Positions 50,619 through 58,777 of a stretch of DNA of 64,000 nucleotides are shown here, piece by piece (position 1 is the stretch's first letter; each line of letters opens with the position of its first letter). The stretch covers positions 194,217 to 258,216 of the forward strand of contig SVAS01000001.1 of NCBI GenBank assembly GCA_015059285.1, given 5' to 3'. The position numbers and the translations under genes were made by a program. The notes beneath the pieces are model-generated. The model ran no database searches, had not been told where the DNA came from, and saw nothing but the letters and a program-made list of their open reading frames with translations. The stretch is from Bacillota bacterium. GTDB lineage: Bacteria > Bacillota_I > Bacilli_A > RF39 > UBA660.

Positions 50619-50820
50619 TTTGTGATTTATGTTATAGAAACCACTTTAAATAAACCTTTATGTATAATAAAAGTGTCAATGATAGTAAAGTAAAACAATA
50701 TATTATTGACACCAAAATATTATGTTATAAAATTAATCTAGAACAATATGTTATACAAAGTAAATAAAAGTATAAAAGAATAAAACTTGTTCAAGATAAG
50801 AAAGAGGGAGTGGAAAGAAA
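50619..50820 (+). repeat. Conserved pilin leader, copy 2
   Basis: Second copy of the sequence at 22755-22954. ATGTTATA boxes lie at 50629, 50722 and 50748; the last two keep the 26-bp spacing of copy 1. A good promoter is present: TTGACA (50706-50711), 16 bp, TAAAAT (50728-50733), with one box overlapping the -10. TTGACA is part of ATTGACAC, which is the complement of GTGTCAAT at 50674-50681; copy 1 lacks this symmetry. Confidence 0.8.
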
Positions 50821-51888
50821 ATGAAGAGAAAAGGATTTACCTTAATTGAACTATTAGCAGTAATCGTAATACTAGCAATTATAGCATTAATCGCAGTACC
50901 GGTAATTATGAATATAATAAGTAGTGCAAGAAAAAGTGCATTTGAAGATACTGCGTATGGACTAATTGATGCAGGAGAAATGTATTATGCAAGTTCATTA
51001 TTAGAAAATGGAATGGCTAGTGATGTAGAGTTCACAATTGAAGATGGAAAGTTTGTAGGAGAAAACAAACTAGAAGTTAAGGGGGCACTTCCAACAAATG
51101 GAAAAATAATAGTAACAAAAGATGGACGTGTTGCAATAGCAGTAAATAATGGAGCACATTGCGTAACAAAAGCAACAAGCGAAAGTAGAGTAACAACAGT
51201 TAAATATGAAGGAAGCTGTGAATATAAAAAAGCAGCAAATCCAATAATCACATCAACAGCAACATGTATCACAAATGCAAACGAAACATGTAGTGAAGAT
51301 GCAATAAAAGCAGGAATTGCAGTGAATGTTAAAGTAAACGATAAAGAAGAAGCGAAGACATTCTATGTAGTAAAAGACGATGCTACAACTAACACATTAA
51401 CATTAATCATGGATAGAAATATTGGAGAAACAGTAGCTTGGGTAACAAAAGATGACTATATTTCAGCAGGTGGTACAGAAGCTGATTATGGTACATACGG
51501 CAGTAATAATAAAGGCCCAATCACAGCCTTAAATTACTTAGAAAGTAAAACAAGTAGTTGGACAAACATACCAGCAAAAACATACACATTAACAGATAGT
51601 ATATACGGAACAATCACAAGACAAAATGCCAGAGCAAGAATGTTAACAGAAGCCGAAACATTCAGTTTAGATTGCGTAGAATATGACGTTGGATGTCCAG
51701 TATGGTTGTATGGGAATTTAGAGTCTAGTAATCCACCATATGCTTATTGGCTAAGCTCTGCTAGCGTGGACTATTCTAGATATGCTTGGGGTGTGGACTA
51801 CGATGGTACCTTGAGCGACGTCAGTGTAGACGCTGATAACGACTCTGGCGTTCGCCCAGTAATAGAAATACCCAAAACTATAATATAA
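50821..51888 (+). CDS. Type IV pilin-like protein 3 with large, GC-rich variable-looking C-terminus
   Basis: 355 aa. KRKG/FTLIE prepilin site and the stalk are nearly the same as in the genes at 7538 and 22955. Two cysteine pairs (HCVTK/GSCEY and ATCITNANETC) lie between stalk and head. The head contains LIMDRNIGETVAW, GPITALNYLE and WTNIPAKTYTL, and ends YWLSSA ... AWGVDYDG ... SGVRPVIEI. The 3' stretch 51745-51858 is about 52% G+C by hand count, with codons such as GAC, AGC, GTC, TAC and CGC that the neighbours avoid. GAGGGAG precedes the ATG. Probably a surface pilin with a binding tip. Confidence 0.8.
   Translation: MKRKGFTLIELLAVIVILAIIALIAVPVIMNIISSARKSAFEDTAYGLIDAGEMYYASSLLENGMASDVEFTIEDGKFVGENKLEVKGALPTNGKIIVTKDGRVAIAVNNGAHCVTKATSESRVTTVKYEGSCEYKKAANPIITSTATCITNANETCSEDAIKAGIAVNVKVNDKEEAKTFYVVKDDATTNTLTLIMDRNIGETVAWVTKDDYISAGGTEADYGTYGSNNKGPITALNYLESKTSSWTNIPAKTYTLTDSIYGTITRQNARARMLTEAETFSLDCVEYDVGCPVWLYGNLESSNPPYAYWLSSASVDYSRYAWGVDYDGTLSDVSVDADNDSGVRPVIEIPKTII
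51745..51885 (+). other. Variable-region-like 3' end of pilin-like gene 3
   Basis: Encodes residues 309-355, from YWLSSA to the stop. Asn/Asp/Ser/Tyr-type codons ending in C or T alternate with fixed AW, G and GVRPV positions, the look of an adenine-mutagenised variable region in C-type-lectin targets of diversity-generating retroelements. No template repeat or reverse transcriptase was found in the window. Confidence 0.4.
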
Positions 51889-51899
51889 GTATTTAATAT

Positions 51900-51939
51900 G
51901 AACTAGTAAAGTTATAAATTTTATTGGTTCTTTTATTTT
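51900..51939 (+). terminator. Terminator of pilin-like gene 3
   Basis: GAACTAGTAAA (51900-51910) and TTTATTGGTTC (51920-51930) pair with two G-U steps, then TTTTATTTT. Confidence 0.7.
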
Positions 51940-51949
51940 GTAATAATTC

Positions 51950-51978
51950 TTGTATATTTTACCAATTTATACTATAAT
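51950..51978 (+). promoter_or_regulatory. uppS promoter
   Basis: TTGTAT (51950-51955), 17-bp spacer, TATAAT (51973-51978). Confidence 0.75.
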
Positions 51979-52001
51979 TATATTATAGAAGTGAGGTAAA
52001 T

Positions 52002-52733
52002 ATGGAACCAAGTATACTTAGTATTCCTAACCATGTTGCTATTATTGTAGATGGTAATGGTAGATGGGCTAAAGAAAGAGGTTTATCTAGAAGTTTAGGA
52101 CATAAAGCAGGAAGCGAAAACTTAGAAGAAATTGCTAGATATGCTATTTCTAAAGGAGTTAAAGTTTTAAGTTTATATGTATTTTCAACTGAAAATTTTA
52201 AAAGAAGTAAAGAAGAAGTTGATTATTTGATGGATTTATTTGTTAATAAGTTTAAATCTATTGGAAGTAAATTTAATAAAGAAAATATTAAAGTAGTCTT
52301 TTCTGGTAGAAGAGAAAATTTAAGTATAGATGTATTAAATACTATTGATAGTATTACAGAAAAGACTAAAAATAACACAAAAGGAATTATTAATTTTTGT
52401 TTAAATTATGGAGGGCACTTTGAAATAATAGACGCTGTTAAGAAAGTTAGCGAAGATTATAAAAATGGTGTTGTTGATTTAAATAATTTAGATGAAGAAT
52501 GTTTTAGTAAGTATTTATATCAAGATTTACCACCGATTGATCTTTTGATTAGAACAAGCGGTGAATATAGAATTAGCAATTTTATGTTATGGCAAATGTC
52601 GTATGCTGAATTTTATTTTACTAAAACTTATTTTCCTGATTTTAAAGAAAGTGCTTTTGATGAGGCTATTTTAGAATATAATAGAAGAAATCGTAGATTT
52701 GGAGGAATAAAAGATGAAACAAAGAATAATTAG
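52002..52733 (+). CDS. uppS: Undecaprenyl diphosphate synthase
   Basis: 243 aa. The cis-prenyltransferase signature HVAIIVDGNGRWAKERGL with the catalytic Asp, GHKAGSENLEEI, LYVFSTENFKRS and the late DLLIRTSGEYRISNFMLWQMSYAEFYFT are all present. It makes the C55 lipid carrier for cell-wall precursors. It overlaps cdsA by 20 bp. First gene of a cluster that runs uppS-cdsA-rseP; dxr, often between cdsA and rseP, is missing. Confidence 0.97.
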   Translation: MEPSILSIPNHVAIIVDGNGRWAKERGLSRSLGHKAGSENLEEIARYAISKGVKVLSLYVFSTENFKRSKEEVDYLMDLFVNKFKSIGSKFNKENIKVVFSGRRENLSIDVLNTIDSITEKTKNNTKGIINFCLNYGGHFEIIDAVKKVSEDYKNGVVDLNNLDEECFSKYLYQDLPPIDLLIRTSGEYRISNFMLWQMSYAEFYFTKTYFPDFKESAFDEAILEYNRRNRRFGGIKDETKNN

Positions 52734-53514
52734 TGCAATAATAGCTTTAATAATTTTAATACCTATTATTATTATGGGTGGTAATGTTTTTAATATTGGT
52801 GTTTATGTAGTTGCTTTAATCGGTTTAAAAGAATTTATGGATATAAAAGAAACAAAGAAAAGTATTCCATTATTTGTTAAAATTATGTCAGTTATATTTT
52901 ATACTATTATGATTTTATCAAGTTTTGGTGGAGATTTACTTACTTTATCAATGGATTATCGTTTAATAAGTGGACTGTTCTTAGCATTCTTACTTCCAAC
53001 AGTACTATATCATGATAAAAGTAAATATAGTATTAATGATGCATTCTATTTAATGGGTGGCATATTCTTTTTAGCTGTTTCTATGATTTTGTTAATTAAT
53101 GTAAGAGCAAATAGTTTAGCGACACTACTATATTTAGTTTTAATTACAACAATGACTGATACATTCGCATATGTTACTGGTCTTTTAATTGGAAAACATA
53201 AATTACTTGAAAGTATTTCTCCTAAGAAAACTTGGGAAGGAACAATTGGTGGTACTTTATTTGGAACATTTATAGGTACTATGTTTTATATTACAGTTAT
53301 CAATTCAGAAGTTAATTTATTTATAATTATATTAATAACTGCTTTCTTATCTTTGATTGGTCAATTTGGAGATTTAATGTTTTCAGCAATCAAAAGATAT
53401 TATGGTAAAAAAGATTTTTCAAATATTATGCCAGGACATGGTGGGATTTTAGATCGTTTAGATAGTATTATTTTTGTTTTATTAGGCTTTATGTTTTTTA
53501 TAACAATGATATAA
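52714..53514 (+). CDS. cdsA: Phosphatidate cytidylyltransferase
   Basis: 266 aa, multi-pass membrane protein. The signature SPKKTWEGTIGGTLFGT and the C-terminal GDLMFSAIKRYYGKKDFSNIMPGHGGILDRLDS are unmistakable. It forms CDP-diacylglycerol for phospholipid synthesis. GGAGG precedes its ATG inside uppS. Confidence 0.97.
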   Translation: MKQRIISAIIALIILIPIIIMGGNVFNIGVYVVALIGLKEFMDIKETKKSIPLFVKIMSVIFYTIMILSSFGGDLLTLSMDYRLISGLFLAFLLPTVLYHDKSKYSINDAFYLMGGIFFLAVSMILLINVRANSLATLLYLVLITTMTDTFAYVTGLLIGKHKLLESISPKKTWEGTIGGTLFGTFIGTMFYITVINSEVNLFIIILITAFLSLIGQFGDLMFSAIKRYYGKKDFSNIMPGHGGILDRLDSIIFVLLGFMFFITMI

Positions 53515-53526
53515 GGGATGATATTT

Positions 53527-54570
53527 ATGACAATTATATATTTTATACTTATTTTAGGTATTACAGTTATGGTTCATGAATTTGGACACTTCTTATTTGC
53601 TAAAAAAGCAGGTGTTCATGTTTATGAATTTTCTATAGGGATGGGACCTAGATTATTTAAGTGGAACCGTAAAAATGATGAAACTGAATATTCTATTCGT
53701 TTATTTCCTATAGGTGGTTATGTTCAAATGGCAGGAGAATCAAATGAAGACGAAGATAAGTTGCCTAAAGAAAAATTAATGCAATCAAAAACTTGGTGGC
53801 AACGTTTTCTAATTATAATTGCTGGTATTATGTTTAACTTTATAATGGCAATTATAATTCTTTTCTTTATTGCTTTATTTAATGGTTCACCTAAACCTAA
53901 TGCATATATTGGATCCTTGGAAGAAAACTATCCAGCATATTCTAGTGGTTTTAGGATAGGTGATGAAATAGTTAAAGTTAATGGCGAAAAGGTAAGTTCA
54001 TCAGATATATTACTTTTAAAGTTGGAAGTTAATAAAGGAAAAGAAGTAACTTTTACTTTAAAACATGAAAATGGCACTTTAGAAGATATTAAAATTAAAC
54101 CAAAGTTAGTAGAAGTAGATGGAGTAAAAGGTTATAAATATGGTTTTGGTTTGACTAATGAAGTAGAAACAGGATTAATAAGCGCTATTAAATATGCATT
54201 TGTTAAAACATTTAATTTAATTCATCAAATGGTATTAATTATATGGTATTTATGTACAGGAGTACTTAGTTTAAATACTTTATCTGGTCCGATTGGTATA
54301 TTTACAGTAGTTGGTGAAACTGCTAAAACAGGGTTTGTTAATTTAATCTTTTTACTTGCATTTATTAGTATTAATGTAGGATTTATGAATTTACTTCCAA
54401 TTCCAGCTTTTGATGGTGGAAGATTACTTTTCTTGATAATTGAAAAAATAAAAGGTAGTCCTATTAATAGTAAAGTAGAAAATATAATTCATTCTATTGG
54501 ATTTATATTATTAATGTTACTTATGATAGTTATTACTTATAATGATATTATTAGGACATTTATTAAATGA
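53527..54570 (+). CDS. rseP: RseP/RasP-type site-2 intramembrane zinc protease
   Basis: 347 aa from the ATG at 53527, which sits 9 nt after AAGGG; the ATG at 53518 overlaps that site. The zinc motif HEFGH lies in the first membrane helix, GYVQMAGE follows, a single PDZ domain (AYSSGFRIGDEIVKVNGEKV) is in the middle, and NLLPIPAFDGGRLLF gives the third ligand near the C-terminus. It cleaves anti-sigma factors and signal-peptide remnants within the membrane. It overlaps the next small gene by 4 bp. Confidence 0.95.
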   Translation: MTIIYFILILGITVMVHEFGHFLFAKKAGVHVYEFSIGMGPRLFKWNRKNDETEYSIRLFPIGGYVQMAGESNEDEDKLPKEKLMQSKTWWQRFLIIIAGIMFNFIMAIIILFFIALFNGSPKPNAYIGSLEENYPAYSSGFRIGDEIVKVNGEKVSSSDILLLKLEVNKGKEVTFTLKHENGTLEDIKIKPKLVEVDGVKGYKYGFGLTNEVETGLISAIKYAFVKTFNLIHQMVLIIWYLCTGVLSLNTLSGPIGIFTVVGETAKTGFVNLIFLLAFISINVGFMNLLPIPAFDGGRLLFLIIEKIKGSPINSKVENIIHSIGFILLMLLMIVITYNDIIRTFIK

Positions 54571-54905
54571 AAACGTTAAAGTATGCGCCACATTATGATG
54601 AAATCGTTTCATATGTATTTGATGAAAATGATTTTATCACTAAAAGAATTATTAATTATTATCAAGAATATTTACTAGGAACTATTAAATGTAATAATTA
54701 TCGCATTAGATCTTTAGATAAAACAATTTATGAGTATTTAAATAATATTAAGTTTCAAACCTATGTTTATGCTTATTTAGAAGAGTTAGAAGATTCTAAT
54801 GATGGAATTGATTATTATAATAATTTAGATATTAATTTACCTAAATTATATAGAAGTTTTGAAAAAGAAAGTTTAGAAGTAATTAGTAGTACTAGGTGGT
54901 TATAG
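54567..54905 (+). CDS. Unknown small soluble protein
   Basis: 112 aa, not recognised. Rich in Tyr, Asn and acidic residues, predicted helical, with no signal peptide. It overlaps rseP by 4 bp (ATGA) and its end runs up to the ribosome site of the following ABC ATPase gene, so it is co-translated with both. No motif suggests a role. Confidence 0.5.
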   Translation: MKTLKYAPHYDEIVSYVFDENDFITKRIINYYQEYLLGTIKCNNYRIRSLDKTIYEYLNNIKFQTYVYAYLEELEDSNDGIDYYNNLDINLPKLYRSFEKESLEVISSTRWL

Positions 54906-54913
54906 GAGGCTTT

Positions 54914-55813
54914 ATGTTAAAATTAGAAAATATTACAAAATATTATGGTGATTTTTTAGCTGTTGATAATTTATCATTTGAAGTTAAAGAAGGAGAAATA
55001 TTTGGTCTATTAGGAGTTAATGGTGCTGGTAAAACTACAACTTTTAGAATGATTATGGGGCTTTTAGAACCTAGTAGTGGTAGCATTAGTTTAAATGGTA
55101 AAAAAATAGATTACTCAGTTACTGATAATATTGGTTTTTTAACTGAGGAAAGAAGTTTGCTTACTAAAATGACAGTAAAGGAACAATGTTTATTTTATGG
55201 TACATTAAAAGGTATGGACGAAGAACAAATTTTATCTAGATTAAAAGAACTTCTTGAAAAATTTGGTATATCAGAATATTATGATAAAAAAATAAAAGAA
55301 TTATCAAAAGGTAATCAGCAAAAAATTCAATTTATTACAGCTATTATTAATAGTCCTAAATTATTAATTTTAGATGAACCTTTTTCTGGTTTAGACCCAT
55401 TTAATGTAGAATTATTTAAACAAGAAATTGTAGATATGGCCAAAAACGGCAGTATGATTATCTTCTCATCACATCGTATGGAACACGTAGAATTATTTTG
55501 TAAAAAACTAGTAGTTTTAATGAATGGTAAATCTGTATTAGATGGTTATTTAACTGATATAAAAGAAAAATATCGCAAAAAAAATATTTTAGTAAAAGGT
55601 GATATTGATATAGAAAAAATTAAAAATATCAAAGGTGTAATTGAAATAAATGAGAAAGCTTCTGAATATGAAATAAAAATAGAAAATGAAGATGTTAAGG
55701 AAGATGTATTTAAAGTTATTAGTAAGGGTAAAAATATAACTAAATTTGAAGTGGAAGAACCAAGTTTAAATGAAATTTTTGTAGCTAAAGTAGGTGAAAG
55801 TTATGAAAAGTAA
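54914..55813 (+). CDS. ABC transporter ATP-binding protein, NatA-like
   Basis: 299 aa from the ATG at 54914 with AGGAGG 4 nt upstream; the GTG at 54896 is rejected. Walker A GVNGAGKTT, signature LSKGNQQK, Walker B LLILDEPFSGLDP and H-loop SSHRMEHVE. The C-terminal extension of about 85 residues matches the NatA/YhaQ type. It works with the ABC-2 permease directly downstream, overlapping by 11 bp. Export of sodium or a small drug is possible but not shown. Confidence 0.92.
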   Translation: MLKLENITKYYGDFLAVDNLSFEVKEGEIFGLLGVNGAGKTTTFRMIMGLLEPSSGSISLNGKKIDYSVTDNIGFLTEERSLLTKMTVKEQCLFYGTLKGMDEEQILSRLKELLEKFGISEYYDKKIKELSKGNQQKIQFITAIINSPKLLILDEPFSGLDPFNVELFKQEIVDMAKNGSMIIFSSHRMEHVELFCKKLVVLMNGKSVLDGYLTDIKEKYRKKNILVKGDIDIEKIKNIKGVIEINEKASEYEIKIENEDVKEDVFKVISKGKNITKFEVEEPSLNEIFVAKVGESYEK

Positions 55814-57128
55814 GTTAAATTATTTAATTGGTATTAGTTTAGGTAGAAAAATAAAAACAAAATGGTTTTTATTTGCTAATATTATTCTTGCAATCATTAT
55901 TATGGGTATTATTAATATTGATAGTATTATTAGCTTGTTTGGTGGAGATTTTAATCAAAAACAAGAAATATATGTTATAGATAATACTGGTGTAGCCTAT
56001 GATGTATTTAAAGAACAATTAAATAATATTTCTTTAAATTTAAATGTAGAAGATACTAATGGTTCTAATTATAAATTAGAAAAGTATGATAAAAGTATTG
56101 AAGAATCTAAAAAGATGTTAGAAAAAAAAGATAGTGCTTTAGTTGTAGTTTTTAATAACGATATCCAAAATGTTATTAATGTAGAGATAATTTCAAAAGA
56201 GTATATAGATTTAGTAGAAATACAGTCAATTACTGGTGCCATTAATAATACTAAAGTGGCTTTAGCGATTCTAAACTCTAATATTTCTATGGAAGAGATA
56301 AATAACATATATGCTCCTATAGAAATTGAAAGAACTTTTTTAAATGAAAAAATGAATTCTGAAGATGAAAATATGGAAATAATTGTAACCACTGTGTTTC
56401 CAATTATCATTTTACCATTTTTTATGTTGACAATCTTTTTAGTTCAAATGATAGGAGCAGAAGTTAATGATGAAAAAGCAACAAGAGGTATGGAAATAAT
56501 TATTTCTAATGTATCACCTAAGACTCATTTCTTTTCAAAAGTAATTGCTGGTAATTTATTTGTAATAATGCAAGGTGCTTTATTAATTGTCTATGCAGGT
56601 ATAGGTTTATTTATTAGAAAATTAATTGGTGGTAGTAGTATTGTTGGTGGTTTAGGCAATGAAGTTAGTAACATATTAAATAGTGTTATGAATTCAGGCT
56701 TTGGAGAAAAATTAATTTATATACTTCCATTAACACTAATTTTAATGTTGCTTACATTTTTGGCTTATTCTTTATTAGCAGGTATTTTAGCATCAATGAC
56801 CACTAATACCGAAGATTTTCAACAATTACAAACACCAATTATGATAATATCTTTAATAGGTTATTATTTGGCTATGATGGCTGGAGTATTTAAAGGTTCA
56901 TTATTTATTAAAATAATATCTTTTATACCATTTATTTCTGCTATATTATCGCCGTCATTACTGGTTTTAAGTCAAATTGGTATTATAGAAATTATGATAT
57001 CAATAATACTTACAATTATTACTATTTGGGTATTAATTAAATATGGTTTAAAAATATATAAAGTAGGAATTTTAAATTATTCTTCTAAAGATTTATGGAA
57101 AAAAATGTGGAAGGCGATAAAAGATTAA
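55803..57128 (+). CDS. ABC-2 type permease, NatB-like
   Basis: 441 aa from the ATG at 55803 (AGGTGA upstream). A first membrane helix is followed by an extracellular domain of about 150 residues, then five or six helices. The conserved block NDEKATRGMEIIISNVSPKTHFFSKVIAGNL and the following Gly-rich segments are typical of NatB/YhaP permeases. Pairs with the ATPase just upstream. Confidence 0.88.
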   Translation: MKSKLNYLIGISLGRKIKTKWFLFANIILAIIIMGIINIDSIISLFGGDFNQKQEIYVIDNTGVAYDVFKEQLNNISLNLNVEDTNGSNYKLEKYDKSIEESKKMLEKKDSALVVVFNNDIQNVINVEIISKEYIDLVEIQSITGAINNTKVALAILNSNISMEEINNIYAPIEIERTFLNEKMNSEDENMEIIVTTVFPIIILPFFMLTIFLVQMIGAEVNDEKATRGMEIIISNVSPKTHFFSKVIAGNLFVIMQGALLIVYAGIGLFIRKLIGGSSIVGGLGNEVSNILNSVMNSGFGEKLIYILPLTLILMLLTFLAYSLLAGILASMTTNTEDFQQLQTPIMIISLIGYYLAMMAGVFKGSLFIKIISFIPFISAILSPSLLVLSQIGIIEIMISIILTIITIWVLIKYGLKIYKVGILNYSSKDLWKKMWKAIKD

Positions 57129-57129
57129 T

Positions 57130-57471
57130 ATGAAAAAAATATGTTTATTATTAGTAGTGTTTTTGATGTGTGGATGTAGTAATAATTATAAAACAATTAA
57201 TAAAAAAGAAGCACAAAAATTAATAGAAGAAAAAGATGCGATATTAGTAGATGTAAGATCAACTTTGGAATTTCAACAAGGACATATTAATAATGCCGTT
57301 TCTTTTCCTATTACAACTATTTTAGAAGATATTGTTTTAGAATATGAAAAAGATACTTATATAATTGTATATTGCCAAAGTGGTAAAAGAAGTAAGACTG
57401 CAGCCGAAGGTTTAATAGAAATAGGATATGAAAATGTATATGATTTAGGAAGTATAAATAACTGGAGTTAA
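57130..57471 (+). CDS. Rhodanese-domain lipoprotein
   Basis: 113 aa. A very short signal peptide ends in the lipobox LMCGC. One rhodanese domain follows, with the active-site loop VYCQSGKRS (Cys in CxSGxRS), the entry motif VDVRSTLEFQQGHINNAVSFP, and YDLGSINNW at the end. Extracellular lipid-anchored rhodaneses may handle sulfane sulfur or act in redox control. It begins 1 bp after the ABC permease stop. Confidence 0.9.
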   Translation: MKKICLLLVVFLMCGCSNNYKTINKKEAQKLIEEKDAILVDVRSTLEFQQGHINNAVSFPITTILEDIVLEYEKDTYIIVYCQSGKRSKTAAEGLIEIGYENVYDLGSINNWS

Positions 57472-57493
57472 TCTAGATTATTTATACTTTTTT

Positions 57494-57502
57494 TGATATA
57501 AT
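57494..57502 (+). promoter_or_regulatory. Extended -10 of tRNA-Leu
   Basis: TGATATAAT ends 8 bp before the tRNA, so transcription starts at or almost at the mature 5' end. Confidence 0.7.
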
Positions 57503-57510
57503 TTAGTTAT

Positions 57511-57595
57511 GCAAGTGTGGTGGAATAGGTAGACACGCAGGCTTGAGGGGCTTGTGATTTATATCGTAAGGGTTCAAGTCCCTTCACTTGCACCA
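57511..57595 (+). tRNA. tRNA-Leu (GAG)
   Basis: 85 nt with a long variable arm and encoded CCA. Acceptor GCAAGTG/CACTTGC, anticodon loop TTGAGGG giving GAG, T arm GGGTTCAAGTCCC. Confidence 0.93.
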
Positions 57596-57622
57596 AATTA
57601 ATATGTAGTTTTTTAGTATTTG

Positions 57623-57649
57623 AAATAACTTATTAAAAGTTATTTTTTT
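57623..57649 (+). terminator. Terminator of tRNA-Leu
   Basis: AAATAACTT-ATTA-AAAGTTATTT followed by T5. Confidence 0.8.
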
Positions 57650-57650
57650 C

Positions 57651-57700
57651 TTGACAATAACTATTTTATATTGTACTATTGTATTAGTGAGGTAATACAA
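57651..57700 (+). promoter_or_regulatory. Promoter and palindromic operator of the GntR-ABC operon
   Basis: TTGACA (57651-57656), 17-bp spacer, TACTAT (57674-57679). Overlapping the -10 is a perfect palindrome TTGTATTA-GTGAGG-TAATACAA (57679-57700), flanked by TACT and AGTA. Probably the autoregulatory site of the GntR protein encoded 16 bp downstream. Confidence 0.75.
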
Positions 57701-57716
57701 AGTAGAGGAGGTATAT

Positions 57717-58082
57717 ATGAATTTTGAGTTTGATAATAATATTCCAATATATATTCAGATTGTTGAACAGTTAAAAAAGTTTATTATATCTGGGACATTA
57801 GTACCAGGAGAACGGTTACCTTCAGTTAGAGACTTGGCTTTACAAACTAAAGTAAATCCTAATACTATGCAAAAGGCACTAGCCGAATTAGAGGAATTAA
57901 AGTTAATACATACGGAAAGAACAAATGGGAAATTTGTTACTACAAATAAAAAATTAATTGATAAATATAAAAAAGAATATGCGAAAGAGTTATCAAATGC
58001 GTATTTTTCAAATATGGAAAGCATGGGATTTAATAAAAATGAAACTATAGAATATTTAAAGAATTTAGGAGGAGAAAATTAA
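57717..58082 (+). CDS. GntR-family regulator, YtrA type
   Basis: 121 aa. The winged helix is complete: IPIYIQIVEQLKKFIISGTLVPGERLPSVRDLALQTKVNPNTMQKALAELEEL. Only a short dimerisation tail of about 45 residues follows, the hallmark of the YtrA subfamily, which regulates adjacent ABC transporter genes and is often linked to cell-wall antibiotics. AGAGGAGG precedes the ATG. The stop overlaps the ABC ATPase start by one base. Confidence 0.93.
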   Translation: MNFEFDNNIPIYIQIVEQLKKFIISGTLVPGERLPSVRDLALQTKVNPNTMQKALAELEELKLIHTERTNGKFVTTNKKLIDKYKKEYAKELSNAYFSNMESMGFNKNETIEYLKNLGGEN

Positions 58083-58777
58083 TGGAATTATTAGAATGTA
58101 AAAAACTTAATAAAAGTTTTGGAAATAAAAAAATATTAAAAAATATTAATTTAAAAATATCAAAAGGAAAGGTTATAGGTTTATTAGGTAAAAATGGAAC
58201 CGGTAAATCAACGCTTATAAAACTTATAAATGATTTACTTACTCCAACGTCTGGTAAAGTTCTTATAAAAGGAAAAGAAGTTGGTATAGACAGTAAAAAA
58301 ATAATATCATATTTACCAGAAAGAACATATTTAGATAAATCAATGACTGTAGATAAAGTAATAGAATTTTTTGAAGTTTTTTATGATGATTTCGATTCTA
58401 AAAAAGCAAGAAAATTATTAAAAGATTTAGACTTAGACACCACGCAAAAGTTATCTAAAATGAGTAAAGGTATGCAAGAAAAAGTACAACTTGTATTAGT
58501 TATGTCTAGAAAAGCAGAACTATATATTTTAGATGAACCATTAGGTGGAGTAGATCCTGCTACTCGCGATTACATATTAGAAACGATTTTAAATAATTTT
58601 GCTGAAAATGCTAGTGTGATTATTTCTACTCATTTAATTTCTGATGTAGAAAGAATTTTAGATGAAGTAATATTTATTGATAAAGGTGAAATCGTTTTAC
58701 AGTCAAATTCAGATGAACTTAGAACTAAAGAAAATGGTTCTATAGATGAAATTTTTAGGAGGATGTTTAAATGTTAA
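58082..58777 (+). CDS. ABC transporter ATP-binding protein of the YtrA operon
   Basis: 231 aa. Walker A GKNGTGKST, signature MSKGMQEK, Walker B LYILDEPLGGVDP, H-loop STHLISDVE. It is the usual partner of YtrA-type regulators. It overlaps the permease gene by 7 bp. Likely to export or displace an envelope-active compound (inference from family). Confidence 0.93.
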   Translation: MELLECKKLNKSFGNKKILKNINLKISKGKVIGLLGKNGTGKSTLIKLINDLLTPTSGKVLIKGKEVGIDSKKIISYLPERTYLDKSMTVDKVIEFFEVFYDDFDSKKARKLLKDLDLDTTQKLSKMSKGMQEKVQLVLVMSRKAELYILDEPLGGVDPATRDYILETILNNFAENASVIISTHLISDVERILDEVIFIDKGEIVLQSNSDELRTKENGSIDEIFRRMFKC

